A DNA stretch of 11,562 nt, from the NCBI GenBank assembly GCA_035443705.1, contig DAORSV010000049.1:1-11562 (forward strand), written 5' to 3'. Shown here piece by piece: positions 5,637 to 11,562 of the stretch; position 1 is the first letter of the stretch, and every line of letters starts with the position of its first letter. The translations under genes were made by a program, and so were the position numbers. The stretch comes from CADEGZ01 sp035443705. GTDB lineage: Bacteria; Pseudomonadota; Gammaproteobacteria; UBA6186; Azoamicaceae. The notes beneath the pieces were generated by a model that saw only the letters and a list, made by a program, of their open reading frames with translations, was not told the origin of the DNA and made no database searches.

Positions 5637-7247
5637 TCAGGATTTAATACGCAGACAATAATCAATCAACCCACGCGTAGAGCTGTCTAAATCCATTGTT
5701 TTTCCAGGCGTTACCGATCCTTCTAAAAGTGGCAGAATCTTTTTAACCAATGTCTTTCCTAATTCTACACCCCATTGATCAAAAGAATTAATGCCCCATA
5801 AAATCCCTTGTACAAATACTTTATGTTCATAAAGCGCGATAAGCGACCCCAACACTTTGGGTGTTAATTTTGAAAACACTAAAGTGTTACTGGGTCGGTT
5901 TCCAAAACACTGTTTTGCATCTCTTAAGTGATCTGTCGTTAAATTTGGATCGATATTTTCCGCGGTACCTTCCATTAACGCTTTACTTTGGCTAAAACAA
6001 CTGGCCACTAATAACTGATGATGTTCTTCAAATTCCGGATGCCCCAGAGCGGCGACTAAAAAATCAACCGGTATAATTTGTGTCCCTTGATGCAATAATT
6101 GCATATAAGCATGTTGTCCATTACACCCTACGCCACCCCAAATAACAGCAGCGGTGGCATGTGATACAAAGCCAGAAATCTGCTGTGCCTTTTTGCCATT
6201 ACTTTCCATTTCTAATTGCTGTAAATAATCGGGAAATTGGCGCAACCCATCTTCATAAGGAATCACCGCTTGTGTTGTGTATTCCTCAAAATTAATATTC
6301 CAAATGCCTAACAATGCCATTAATACCGGTATGTTCTGATCAAAAGGTGCTGAATAAAAATGCTTGTCCATCTCATAAGCACCCGCTAAAAATGCTTTAA
6401 AATGGGGCATCCCTAATAACAACGCAATCGGTAAACCAACAGCAGACCAAACGGAATATCGTCCCCCTATAAAATCCCAAAATTCAAAAATGTTTTCTTT
6501 CGCTATGCCAAAGGCTTCTGCACGTTTAGCTTGTGCCGTAACCGCAATTAAATGATCAATGGTTTTCAGGCCTAAAACAGGTTCAAACCAGGAACACAAT
6601 GCTTTTGCATTTTGATGCGTTTCGATGGTTGTAAAGCTTTTGGAATTAATAAAACACAAGGTTGTTTCAGGATTGCACTTTTTTAAAAGCGGTGCCAATG
6701 TTTTTCCATCGACATTGGAAATAAAATGTAATTGAATATCGGTTGTTTTATAGTCGTTCAATGCCTCGCACACCATAGCAGGACCGAGATCTGATCCCCC
6801 GATACCCAGGCTAATTACATCAGTTATCCGTTTGCCTGTCGCCCCTAATCGACTCCCAGAGCGCACAGCTTCTACAAATTGTTCGATGCGCTGTAGTTCT
6901 GCATGAATCGCTTTCTTAACATCTTGATTTTCAACCATTAACGGCGTGCCCGTTGGATCGCGCAAAGCAGTATGTAAAGCCGGTTTTTGTTCGGAGATAT
7001 TCACAATACCACCCGAAAATAATGCCCTAATCTGGGTTTTTAAATCGCAGGCATTTGCGAGTGCAATGAGTTTTTTGACTGTGTCTTGGGTAACGCGTTG
7101 TTTAGAATAATCCAATAAAATATCGTTTACCTGCACGGAAAATGCCGAAAATCGGTTTGGATCTTCTTTAAACAAATCACGCATATGCATATTCACTAAA
7201 GCGGCGTGATGTTTTTTTAAGTCTTGCCAGGCAATCGATGAGGTCAT
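5637..7247 (-). CDS. pgi: Glucose-6-phosphate isomerase
   Basis: Interconverts glucose-6-phosphate and fructose-6-phosphate in glycolysis and gluconeogenesis (cytosol). The protein has 536 aa, near the 549 of E. coli. Landmarks in order: the phosphate-binding SLGIGGSDLGP (146-156), SKSFTTIET (202-210), GGRYSVWSAVGLP (261-273), QLEMESNGK (344-352), the NGQHAYMQLLHQGT block (376-389), H403 at the catalytic histidine position, and the family signature GINSFDQWGVELGK ending in the active-site K498. One oddity is WGGVGCNGQ, where E. coli has WGEPGTNGQ: the position of the catalytic glutamate is G372 (codon GGC, checked on the minus strand). The ATG at 7247 has GGAG 7 nt upstream, and an extended -10 promoter lies ~40 bp further up. 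It converges on dksA and is divergent from the large accessory gene. Confidence 0.97.
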   Translation of the reverse strand: MTSSIAWQDLKKHHAALVNMHMRDLFKEDPNRFSAFSVQVNDILLDYSKQRVTQDTVKKLIALANACDLKTQIRALFSGGIVNISEQKPALHTALRDPTGTPLMVENQDVKKAIHAELQRIEQFVEAVRSGSRLGATGKRITDVISLGIGGSDLGPAMVCEALNDYKTTDIQLHFISNVDGKTLAPLLKKCNPETTLCFINSKSFTTIETHQNAKALCSWFEPVLGLKTIDHLIAVTAQAKRAEAFGIAKENIFEFWDFIGGRYSVWSAVGLPIALLLGMPHFKAFLAGAYEMDKHFYSAPFDQNIPVLMALLGIWNINFEEYTTQAVIPYEDGLRQFPDYLQQLEMESNGKKAQQISGFVSHATAAVIWGGVGCNGQHAYMQLLHQGTQIIPVDFLVAALGHPEFEEHHQLLVASCFSQSKALMEGTAENIDPNLTTDHLRDAKQCFGNRPSNTLVFSKLTPKVLGSLIALYEHKVFVQGILWGINSFDQWGVELGKTLVKKILPLLEGSVTPGKTMDLDSSTRGLIDYCLRIKS

Positions 7248-7284
7248 CAGAACACTCCACGGTTATTTTTGTTCAAAAAAACGC

Positions 7285-7293
7285 ATTATATCA
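7285..7293 (-). promoter_or_regulatory. Extended -10 promoter of pgi
   Basis: On the minus strand the sequence TGATATAAT contains a perfect TATAAT with the extended TG motif, about 38 bp before the pgi ATG. No convincing -35 hexamer is present at 16-18 bp, which is typical of extended -10 promoters. Predicted transcription starts near 7278, and a GGAG ribosome binding site lies at 7258-7255. Confidence 0.6.
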
Positions 7294-7358
7294 TTCTTAA
7301 GGGTATCTGGTGCGTTAGGACAAGCAAAACCTATCGCTAAATACATGCCAACTTATCC

Positions 7359-7395
7359 TTTTAGCCCTCATACCCACTAAGCCGGAAGGCTAAAA
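7359..7395 (+). promoter_or_regulatory. Inverted repeat with alternative pairings in the pgi/accessory-gene intergenic region
   Basis: TTTTAGCC (7359-7366) is a perfect complement of GGCTAAAA (7388-7395), with 21 nt between. The right arm can alternatively pair locally as AGCC-GGAA-GGCT (7380-7391). The two foldings exclude each other. No T-run follows in either direction, so it is not an obvious terminator. It lies in the 218-bp intergenic region, upstream of the best visible promoter of the accessory gene, so it could be an operator or, if transcription starts further up, a leader structure. Confidence 0.4.
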
Positions 7396-7406
7396 ATCCT
7401 CGACGG

Positions 7407-7436
7407 GTCACAATTACTTTTCAAATATACTATATT
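7407..7436 (+). promoter_or_regulatory. Weak candidate promoter of the 760-aa protein gene
   Basis: GTCACA (7407-7412) and TATATT (7431-7436) are 18 bp apart in an AT-rich stretch just before the gene; overlapping TATACT at 7426-7431 is another -10 candidate. The -35 is poor. No paired TTAAT-type motif (PmrA-like box known from some Legionella effector promoters) was seen. Confidence 0.3.
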
Positions 7437-7465
7437 TAAAGGATAAGGAACCGACGGAAACATAT

Positions 7466-9748
7466 ATGTCTACACCTTTATCCGCAGAAGAAAAGCAGTT
7501 AAAAATCAATTCTCTTATTAAAGCGTTAGGACTGAAGATAGTTCGCGACTACACGGGAAATGAAGATGAATCAACCATATTGAAAAAAGAGCAAGCCGTT
7601 GACGATACTCGCGCAGAAAAAATTAAGAAACTAAAAACGAAAATAAAAAAAATATCAAAAGCAACGAAAAAAGAAATTGAAAGATTAAAAGCACTTACCG
7701 AGGCACAGCAGATCACAATAGAATCGATGTGGGAACAAGAAAAAAAACTTAACCAAGAGAAAAACGACGCCATAGAACTTTACAAAGGAAAACCAGAGCT
7801 TGCTCCTTTACTTTCGCTGAAAAACGAAATCAAAGAAAACAAAGAGAGTTTTGAAAAGCTGAAAAACAAGACCAGCGTTCCAAAAAGTCTGTTAGATACA
7901 CTGTTTAAACAATTTAAATTACCAGAACTTTTTTCAGAAGATGCACTATTTCAAGAACTTAAGTTGCCAGAACTTTTAGCAAAAAAAGTTGACGAGAAAG
8001 GAATGATTCAACTAACTCCAGAAGAGAGTGACAATTTAGAAAAATTTCTAAAATTTCAGAACGAAACAATTCAAAAGATATACATTGAGAAACAAGACGA
8101 ATATCTGAACAACACATATTATGAAAAGCAAAAAGAACCCCTCATTAAAGCGATAACCGCTTATAAAAAAAAGCCCGAGCTCGAACCTTTACTTTCACTG
8201 AAAGAAAAAATCACAAAAAATAAAGAGGGCCTTAAAAATCTGCGAGACAAAACCAATGATCCAAAAATCTTATTAGGTGTTCCAAAAAGCATATTAGATG
8301 CAATTAATGATACAATAAATAACGAGCACTTTTCAAGAAAGGAACTGTTTAAAAAATTCAAGTTGTCAGAACTTTTCAAAAGAAAAATTGATAATGAAAC
8401 CGGGATGGTAAGATTGACTGGAGAAGAGTATGAAAACTTAGTAGATTTTCTAAAATTTCAGAACGAAACCATTCAAAAAATATACCTTGACGGACAAGCG
8501 GAATATCTGAAAAAGAAATCTGGCATCCCGCCCGATCTCGATAACAGCACATACTATGCTGCTATTAAAAAACAGCAAGAGCTTAGAGACGCGCTGGCAT
8601 TGGTCCAAAGCCAGGCTCTAGAAAAACTTAAGAATACGGATGTTGTGAAACAACTTGGGAAGGAGCTTGCTGTCCAAGAAAACCTTCTTCAACAGCACAC
8701 AAAATATCTTGAAGATACTAAAAAAAATGGTGGTACGGTTAAAGAATCTCCAGCACATGCTCGAACGAAGCTTATCATGCCAACAATCGCTCTAAGACGC
8801 GAACAGAATGCGGCGGTTGCAGAGAACGTCTGCAACCTGTTAGGCGTTAAGACGTATGCGCGTTTGCCCTATATAGACTGTGCTGTACAGTATTGTATTG
8901 CCCGATTAGAACAAGTGCACCCTTCCGTTGAAGAAGCGCTAAGGAAAAAGTGTATTGAAGCGGGTTGGTTTGAAAATGAAAAAAAAGAGCTCATATTAGT
9001 CAAAGAACTTAATTATGGCGAGGGACCTGCATCTCTTTCGATGTCAATCATTAACGACTTAAGTTACAATACTTACGTACAAGTAGCGGAAGAAAAGCTC
9101 GGGAAAAGAGAAAAGCCGATAGCAGCGGTACCTGCAAAGCCGGTGGTGGTGCATCCACCTATGTTGCACGGGTATATCAACGCCACTACGGGAGCGAAAT
9201 CTTTAACGCTGACACCTGTTGATACACCAACTGTTACAGCGGTTGATACGCCCGTTACACTCACTGTTATACCGACTGTTCCGACGACAGTTGCACCAAT
9301 TGATCCACCCACAAGCGCCCCTTCAGCGAAACTGGATCCTGAGTTCAAACACTTTTGCGACGCCGTCGTGACAAATTACAGCAAACACATTGAAAAAAAA
9401 GTAGATGTTGAAGAAGCGGCAAACAAAATGAAAATCACCAGCCCACCGCCATGGGAAATCCGGAAAATAACGCCAGGGAAGAGTGAAATAACGATCCCGC
9501 ATGACGATGGAGCAGCTCTGCACATCATACTTTCGGCAATAAAAGCGGCCGCAGATGCCTACCCTCGTCGCCCAGTGCATATCAATTTACAAGATCCAAA
9601 ACAAATCGAGTTTGCTATTGCAGAGACAAACAAGGTAGGGGTTAAGCACATTATAACGCCTGACTCTCAGAAAATTCTGGACGACGCTAGAGCAGAAGCT
9701 AGTACAAAAGATACGGAGACTCCTACCAGAAAAAACACACATCCGTAA
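7466..9748 (+). CDS. Large coiled-coil protein with two internal repeats; unknown function, effector-like
   Basis: Not recognised as any named family. The protein has 760 aa and no signal peptide or membrane helix. Residues 1-100 are Lys/Glu-rich with coiled-coil character. Two copies of one unit follow: ~102-219 and ~229-364, each opening with KPEL(A/E)PLLSLK, passing through a FK(Q/K)FKL(P/S)ELF segment and FLKFQNETIQKIY, and closing N(N/S)TYY. Residues 365-420 are again helical. A more globular, Cys-containing region occupies ~433-545, a Pro/Thr/Val-rich linker ~550-622, and a separate C-terminal domain ~623-745 (with RRPVHINLQDP and VGVKHIITPD) precedes a polar tail. The N-terminal DNA is extremely A-rich (11 of 60 bases G/C at 7621-7680), unlike the neighbours. 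A GGAA 6 nt upstream supports the ATG; an in-frame TAA at 7391 rules out a distant start. Size, coiled coils and isolation among housekeeping genes suggest a type IV-secreted host-interacting protein; this is inference. A cytoskeletal role is also possible. Confidence 0.8.
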   Translation: MSTPLSAEEKQLKINSLIKALGLKIVRDYTGNEDESTILKKEQAVDDTRAEKIKKLKTKIKKISKATKKEIERLKALTEAQQITIESMWEQEKKLNQEKNDAIELYKGKPELAPLLSLKNEIKENKESFEKLKNKTSVPKSLLDTLFKQFKLPELFSEDALFQELKLPELLAKKVDEKGMIQLTPEESDNLEKFLKFQNETIQKIYIEKQDEYLNNTYYEKQKEPLIKAITAYKKKPELEPLLSLKEKITKNKEGLKNLRDKTNDPKILLGVPKSILDAINDTINNEHFSRKELFKKFKLSELFKRKIDNETGMVRLTGEEYENLVDFLKFQNETIQKIYLDGQAEYLKKKSGIPPDLDNSTYYAAIKKQQELRDALALVQSQALEKLKNTDVVKQLGKELAVQENLLQQHTKYLEDTKKNGGTVKESPAHARTKLIMPTIALRREQNAAVAENVCNLLGVKTYARLPYIDCAVQYCIARLEQVHPSVEEALRKKCIEAGWFENEKKELILVKELNYGEGPASLSMSIINDLSYNTYVQVAEEKLGKREKPIAAVPAKPVVVHPPMLHGYINATTGAKSLTLTPVDTPTVTAVDTPVTLTVIPTVPTTVAPIDPPTSAPSAKLDPEFKHFCDAVVTNYSKHIEKKVDVEEAANKMKITSPPPWEIRKITPGKSEITIPHDDGAALHIILSAIKAAADAYPRRPVHINLQDPKQIEFAIAETNKVGVKHIITPDSQKILDDARAEASTKDTETPTRKNTHP
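7769..8557 (+). repeat. Tandem duplication inside the 760-aa protein gene
   Basis: Copy 1 (about 7769-8122) and copy 2 (about 8150-8557) encode the two protein repeats. DNA identity is still visible: a 23-bp stretch centred on aaatttcagaacgaa is identical at 8045-8067 and 8447-8469, the copies ~400 bp apart. Copy 2 is ~18 codons longer, mainly in the segment before FKKFKLSELF. Copy 1 itself contains a short sub-repeat (KLPELF then KLPELL). The pattern fits an intragenic duplication followed by divergence. Confidence 0.85.
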
Positions 9749-9752
9749 TCAA

Positions 9753-9782
9753 CCACTCGGTGGCTAGCATCGGGTGGCCGAT
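9753..9782. terminator. Small hairpins between convergent genes
   Basis: Just after the stop of the 760-aa gene, CCAC-TCG-GTGG (9753-9763) and ATCGG-GTGG-CCGAT (9769-9782) form two short stems; CACTCGG (9754-9760) could also pair with CCG and AGTG further right. There is no T-run, so termination is only a guess from position between two convergent genes. Confidence 0.35.
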
Positions 9783-9810
9783 AGTGAATGGAACGCTTTA
9801 GACAATTCGA

Positions 9811-10032
9811 TTATTCGTCGTCTTCATCCTCTTCTTCGTCTTCATCTTCATCCCACTCTTCTTCGTCCATGCCAGAAAGAATAACCGGTTGATAAAATTT
9901 CATATCGGACGCTTGTGATTTTACAATCAACTCGCCCGCTAAACTGTAACCTTCCTCTAAAGCATCTGCGACTTTCTTTTCAAAAAGTTCCATTGCTTGG
10001 CTACTACCTTCAATGATCATATATGACTTCAT
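9811..10032 (-). CDS. Small DUF1737-like protein with polyacidic C-terminal tail
   Basis: A 73-aa protein of unknown function. Residues 1-53 resemble the DUF1737 pattern: a beta strand (YMIIEG), a helix ending in a V..AL..GY segment, a glycine, and FYQPVIL at the end. From residue 56 to 73, 17 of 18 residues are Asp or Glu, with a single Trp at 60; the corresponding DNA is a low-complexity GAA/GAT/GAC tract. The core may bind a partner, and the acidic tail could contact basic proteins or mimic nucleic acid. The start has a strong Shine-Dalgarno (AAGGAGA, 6 nt from the ATG). It follows pcnB after 31 bp on the same strand, so co-transcription is likely. The DUF1737 link is from recalled pattern only. 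Confidence 0.75.
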   Translation of the reverse strand: MKSYMIIEGSSQAMELFEKKVADALEEGYSLAGELIVKSQASDMKFYQPVILSGMDEEEWDEDEDEEEDEDDE

Positions 10033-10063
10033 ATTGACTCTCCTTCAAGTGTTAAAATTAACT

Positions 10064-11425
10064 TCAACGCCTCTTTCTACGCTTAGAACGATGAGTGTGG
10101 CTCGCCTCTTGCAGCGCTTTTTCCATCAATCCACGTGTATCGTTATTTGCTTCAATATACGTTTTCCACCACGCTGCCACTTCTTCAACTGATTTATCAC
10201 CCGTAGACGCACGCAATAACAAGAAGTCATAAGCGGCTCTAAAACGCGGATGTAAAACCAATTCGGATACACGTTTTCGCAGTCTTCGAATTAAACGAAT
10301 CTGCAAAATCCAAATCTCTCGAATGGCCTGAGAAAAACGCTTAGAAATAACAACGCTTTGTTGCTGCTCCTGCAGCACCCAATCGCAAGCCTCATAAAAC
10401 GCGGTAAATTCCGAGACACCTTCTTTCATTAATACCATTGCACGCGCTTGTACAGGATACCATAAAAAAGCACCCAACAAAAAAGGCAAGGCAACAGGCT
10501 TGCTTTCGTGTACACGTTGATCTGAGGCTAATAACGCGCCCGTGATAAACGATTTTGCGATAGCGCCTTGTTCTTTCATTAAACACTGTTCTGCTTGTGG
10601 AAACAATACGATAAATAACCCATAATGGCGCAACAACCTAAAACTGACCTCTGCAAAACCACTTAAAAACATTTTCATAAATTCATCGAGCAAGCGTGCA
10701 GAAGGCACTTGTTTGACTAAAGCACCAAGCTCAAACAGCGGTTTTTCGGAATCAGGATGAATACTAAATCCTAATTTTGCGGCAAAACGAATGGCACGTA
10801 GCATACGAACGGGATCTTCTCTGTAACGTTGGCTGGGTTCTCCTATCATTCTTAAACAACGCGCTTTCAAATCTTTTAAACCGCCAACATAGTCGAGCAA
10901 TGTAAAATCGGCAATATTGTAATACAGCGCATTCACCGTAAAATCGCGCCTATAAACATCGTCAATCAGCATGCCATAAATATTGTCACGCAATATCATG
11001 CCTTCTTCTGAATGTACCAAATGTGGACTCAGTGCTTTATCGTCTGAATTTGCGCGAAAAGTCGCAACCTCTATAATATGATATCCAAAATGCACATGCG
11101 CTAAACGAAATCGTCGACCGATTAGGCGACAATTGCGAAACAAGTTTTGGATTTCTTCAGGCCGCGCATTGGTAGCGACATCAAAGTCTTTAGGATGTGA
11201 ATCGAGCAACACATCTCGTACGCCACCACCCACCAAATAGGCTTGATACCCTGCGTCATGTAGTCGATACAAAACCTTCAGTGCATGCTTGCTAATATTG
11301 GCACGCGACACACAATGTGCACTACGAGGAATAATCACTGGGTTTTGGGGTGTTGTCTGGTTCTGACGGCTTCGATCACGCTTTTCGCGAATTGAACAAA
11401 ACCAATTTCGTATGTTAGTTAACAT
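10064..11425 (-). CDS. pcnB: Poly(A) polymerase I
   Basis: Adds 3' poly(A) tails to RNA, promoting decay by exonucleases; it also affects turnover of plasmid antisense RNAs. The protein has 453 aa, close to E. coli PcnB. The class II nucleotidyltransferase head shows YLVGGGVRD (63-71) and the catalytic pair D80/D82 in KDFDVATNARP. The LIGRRFRLAHV segment (101-111) distinguishes PcnB from CCA-adding enzymes, and RRDFTVNALYY and DPVRMLRAIRFAAKLGF follow. The C-terminal tail is strongly basic (KRRKRR), as expected for RNA binding. The ATG at 11425 is preceded directly by an in-frame TAA and has no Shine-Dalgarno, so the start could be the GTG at codon 30 (just before IIPRSAHC), where homology becomes convincing. 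It is divergent from tRNA-Glu. The E. coli neighbours gluQ and folK are absent. Confidence 0.94.
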   Translation of the reverse strand: MLTNIRNWFCSIREKRDRSRQNQTTPQNPVIIPRSAHCVSRANISKHALKVLYRLHDAGYQAYLVGGGVRDVLLDSHPKDFDVATNARPEEIQNLFRNCRLIGRRFRLAHVHFGYHIIEVATFRANSDDKALSPHLVHSEEGMILRDNIYGMLIDDVYRRDFTVNALYYNIADFTLLDYVGGLKDLKARCLRMIGEPSQRYREDPVRMLRAIRFAAKLGFSIHPDSEKPLFELGALVKQVPSARLLDEFMKMFLSGFAEVSFRLLRHYGLFIVLFPQAEQCLMKEQGAIAKSFITGALLASDQRVHESKPVALPFLLGAFLWYPVQARAMVLMKEGVSEFTAFYEACDWVLQEQQQSVVISKRFSQAIREIWILQIRLIRRLRKRVSELVLHPRFRAAYDFLLLRASTGDKSVEEVAAWWKTYIEANNDTRGLMEKALQEASHTHRSKRRKRR

Positions 11426-11448
11426 TTATAATAAATACAGCCTTTTGA

Positions 11449-11476
11449 TGGACAACTCTAGTATGTTCCGTATAAT
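11449..11476 (+). promoter_or_regulatory. Promoter of tRNA-Glu
   Basis: TGGACA (11449-11454, 5 of 6 matches) and a perfect TATAAT (11471-11476) are 16 bp apart. Transcription would start near 11483, about 6 nt before the mature tRNA 5' end. A TTGTCC on the opposite strand (11455-11450) overlaps this -35 and could serve pcnB. Confidence 0.75.
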
Positions 11477-11488
11477 AACACTCTTGAG

Positions 11489-11562
11489 GCTCCCTTCGTC
11501 TAGTGGCCTAGGACGCTGCCCTCTCACGGCGGTAACAGGGGTTCGAGTCCCCTAGGGAGCGC
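11489..11562 (+). tRNA. tRNA-Glu (anticodon CUC), 3' end at window edge
   Basis: The cloverleaf is complete apart from the last two bases of CCA. The acceptor stem GCTCCCT (11489-11495) pairs with AGGGAGC (11554-11560), followed by discriminator G and the first C of an encoded CCA. The D-loop region is TCGTCTAGTGGCCTAGGACG. The anticodon loop CTCTCAC (11521-11527) gives anticodon CTC at 11523-11525, reading GAG. The T arm is CAGGGGTTCGAGTCCCCT. Sequence and length closely follow the bacterial tRNA-Glu, but the usual anticodon is UUC. Charged tRNA-Glu is also the entry substrate of the C5 heme pathway used by HemL here. Confidence 0.95.

Noticed and set aside
5267..5665. 132-codon and 93-codon open frames on the - strand
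   Set aside because: They lie antisense to dksA and cross the GC-rich hairpin element; dksA is unambiguous.
7359..7395. Rho-independent terminator for either flanking gene
   Set aside because: It lies upstream, not downstream, of both divergent genes and no T-run follows the stem on either strand.
7769..8557. Possible CRISPR or tandem-repeat array
   Set aside because: The two similar copies are ~400 bp apart, coding and diverged; there is no regular short repeat-spacer pattern.
9073..9348. 91-codon open frame on the - strand, Val/Gly/Thr-rich
   Set aside because: Mirror image of the Pro/Thr/Val linker in the 760-aa gene; low complexity, no ribosome binding site or domain.
7466..9748. Mobile element or phage origin of the accessory gene
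   Set aside because: No transposase, integrase, terminal inverted repeats or target-site duplication was seen around it; only composition differs.

Overview
The window looks like chromosomal DNA from a gammaproteobacterium of moderate-to-low GC. The MepM, ErpA, HemJ, HemL, SfsA, DksA, Pgi and PcnB proteins all read as gammaproteobacterial. Together with one large, non-conserved, coiled-coil-rich protein of the type secreted by host-associated bacteria, they suggest the Legionellales/Coxiellaceae neighbourhood. That placement is inference; no rRNA or diagnostic marker is present.

Layout from left to right: a 5'-truncated M23 murein endopeptidase (mepM-like, +); erpA (-), an Fe-S cluster carrier; hemJ (+), protoporphyrinogen oxidase; rubredoxin (-, 58 aa); a membrane-anchored RRM protein (-), whose stop codon overlaps the rubredoxin start; hemL (+); an sfsA homologue with its conserved motifs lost (-); dksA (+); a GC-rich double hairpin; pgi (-); a 760-aa repeat and coiled-coil protein of unknown function (+); a small DUF1737-like protein with a polyacidic tail (-); pcnB (-); and tRNA-Glu(CUC) (+), which runs into the right edge.

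Nearly every gene is on the opposite strand from its neighbour. Several convergent pairs touch or overlap: mepM/erpA are 8 bp apart, hemJ/rubredoxin overlap by 4 bp, and hemL/sfsA by 23 bp. Only two co-directional pairs exist, RRM-rubredoxin and pcnB-DUF1737. The left half leans towards iron and heme (ErpA, HemJ, rubredoxin, HemL). The right half contains sfsA, dksA and pcnB, members of the E. coli sfsA-dksA-gluQ-pcnB-folK cluster, here split and reoriented, with pgi and the accessory gene in between.

The most novel element is the 760-aa protein at 7466-9748. It has an A-rich, Lys/Glu-rich N-terminal half with two copies of a ~120-135 residue repeat, a Pro/Thr/Val-rich linker and a separate C-terminal domain. 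Secondary points are the RRM protein coupled to rubredoxin and the SfsA homologue lacking the family's EVK-type motif. No CRISPR array, insertion sequence, integrase or toxin-antitoxin pair was seen, and no gene-free stretch exceeds 300 bp.
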